A stretch of 14,274 nt of DNA from an uncultured Kineosporia sp. (GTDB lineage: Bacteria > Actinomycetota > Actinomycetes > Actinomycetales > Kineosporiaceae), in assembly GCA_937859855.1 (NCBI GenBank), contig CALMAR010000298.1, positions 1 to 14,274 on the forward strand. Direction: 5' to 3'. The translations under genes were made by a program, and so were the position numbers. The notes under the pieces were generated by a model. It searched no databases. It was given only the letters and a program-made list of their open reading frames with translations, and had not been told where the DNA came from. This document shows positions 13,739 to 14,274 of this stretch, piece by piece. Positions within the stretch are counted from its first letter, which is position 1, and each line of letters begins with the position of its first letter.

Positions 13739-14274
13739 CTACCGCTGCGGGGTGAACTGACCAGCTGCGTCGGCCTCGGCGTACGGACGCGCCGGGCGGC
13801 CGAGAGAGGTCACCGCGACGCCGAGCAGCAGCACGGCGCCCCCTGCCGCCTCGGCGACGGACGGCAGTTCGCCCTGCACCAGCCAGGCGGCGAGCATCCC
13901 GGCGACCGGTACCAGCAGGGTGAAGGGCACCACAGAGGCCGCCGCGTGCCGGGCCAGCAGGGTGTTCCAGACGCCGTAGCCGACCAGCGACGCCAGGTAC
14001 GCGGTGTACAGGGTCGACAGCACGTTGCAGGAGCTCAGGTGGGTCAGCGCGTGCCCGACGTCCCCCGGCCCGTCGATCACCAGGGACAGCAGCAGCAACG
14101 GCACCGGCACGAACACCGCCGACCAGACCGTGAGGGACAGCCCGGACGCCACCCGCGCCCGCCGCGCGGCGATGTTCCCCACCGCCCAGGACATGGCCGC
14201 CGCGAGGGTCAGCACCAGCCCGAGCAGTGGCGTGGCGGCCGAGCGCCCGGAGGCCACGACGGCCAGCCCGAGGA
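13739..14274 (-). CDS. EamA/DMT-family transporter, C-terminal part
   Basis: The frame runs off the right edge of the window, so only the last about 178 codons are present. A GTG at 14257 is internal, because the frame continues upstream with LGLAVVASGRS, typical of the end of the first EamA repeat. The visible part is the second EamA repeat: PLLGLVLTLAAAMSWAVGNI with AARRAR after it, then hydrophobic helices around VWSAVFVPVPLLLLSLV, LYTAYLASLVGYGVWNTLLA, VVPFTLLVPVAGMLAAWLVQ followed by GE, and AAGGAVLLLGVAVTSL. The VGYGVWNTLL and P-V-x-x-x-L-x-A-x-x-x-x-G-E patterns are characteristic of drug/metabolite exporters, including amino-acid and O-acetylserine/cysteine exporters. The substrate cannot be told. 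Codon use is host-like. Confidence 0.88.
   Translation of the reverse strand, partial: LGLAVVASGRSAATPLLGLVLTLAAAMSWAVGNIAARRARVASGLSLTVWSAVFVPVPLLLLSLVIDGPGDVGHALTHLSSCNVLSTLYTAYLASLVGYGVWNTLLARHAAASVVPFTLLVPVAGMLAAWLVQGELPSVAEAAGGAVLLLGVAVTSLGRPARPYAEADAAGQFTPQR

Overview
The window is high-GC DNA with actinomycete-style genes: GTG/TTG starts, a SigE-like ECF sigma factor with a downstream membrane partner, a tRNA-Leu without encoded CCA, and strong G/C bias at third codon positions in most genes. It fits Actinomycetota; the sequence does not allow a genus call. No integrase, transposase, CRISPR array or rRNA was found.

Layout. (1) 54-971, minus: a PPK2-family polyphosphate kinase. Its upstream gap carries two CACGTG boxes one helical turn apart. 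(2) 1398-4440: a divergent module with a TetR repressor (minus), a shared operator-like region, then an NCS1 nucleobase/hydantoin-type permease and a metallo-beta-lactamase-fold hydrolase overlapping by 4 nt (plus), closed by a hairpin. This looks like a repressor-controlled uptake and hydrolysis unit. (3) 4411-5155: no convincing gene. (4) 5156-6186: a small unknown protein and a secreted four-cysteine protein with its own promoter. (5) 6269-6499: the broken 5' end of a second MBL-fold hydrolase gene, then about 580 bp without a gene. (6) 7077-9951: the most interesting part, a three-gene set with visibly lower GC. It encodes a nitrilase-superfamily amidase with an intact Glu-Lys-Cys triad; a two-TM protein with a beta-rich middle and a C-terminal gamma-glutamylcyclotransferase-like (GGCT) domain; and a free-standing GGCT/AIG2-like protein. 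The first two genes overlap as ATGA. (7) 10219-11818: an unknown ORF and fragments of at least one frameshifted gene, with a short repeat cluster. (8) 11831-14274, minus: an ECF sigma factor and its membrane partner (ATGA overlap), tRNA-Leu(GAG), and the 3' part of an EamA-family transporter gene.

Reading. Regions 5-7 have lower GC, more A/T-ending codons and decayed genes, which suggests an acquired accessory region between more host-like flanks. A 13-bp copy of the 3' end of the tRNA-Leu gene occurs at 4556-4568 and a 12-bp copy at 6601-6612, in the same orientation, as expected for insertion at this tRNA, although no integrase remains. The amidase plus two GGCT-like proteins, one on a membrane anchor, form a module I do not recognise. 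Its domains point to chemistry on amide or gamma-glutamyl bonds; a stress or defence role is only a hypothesis.
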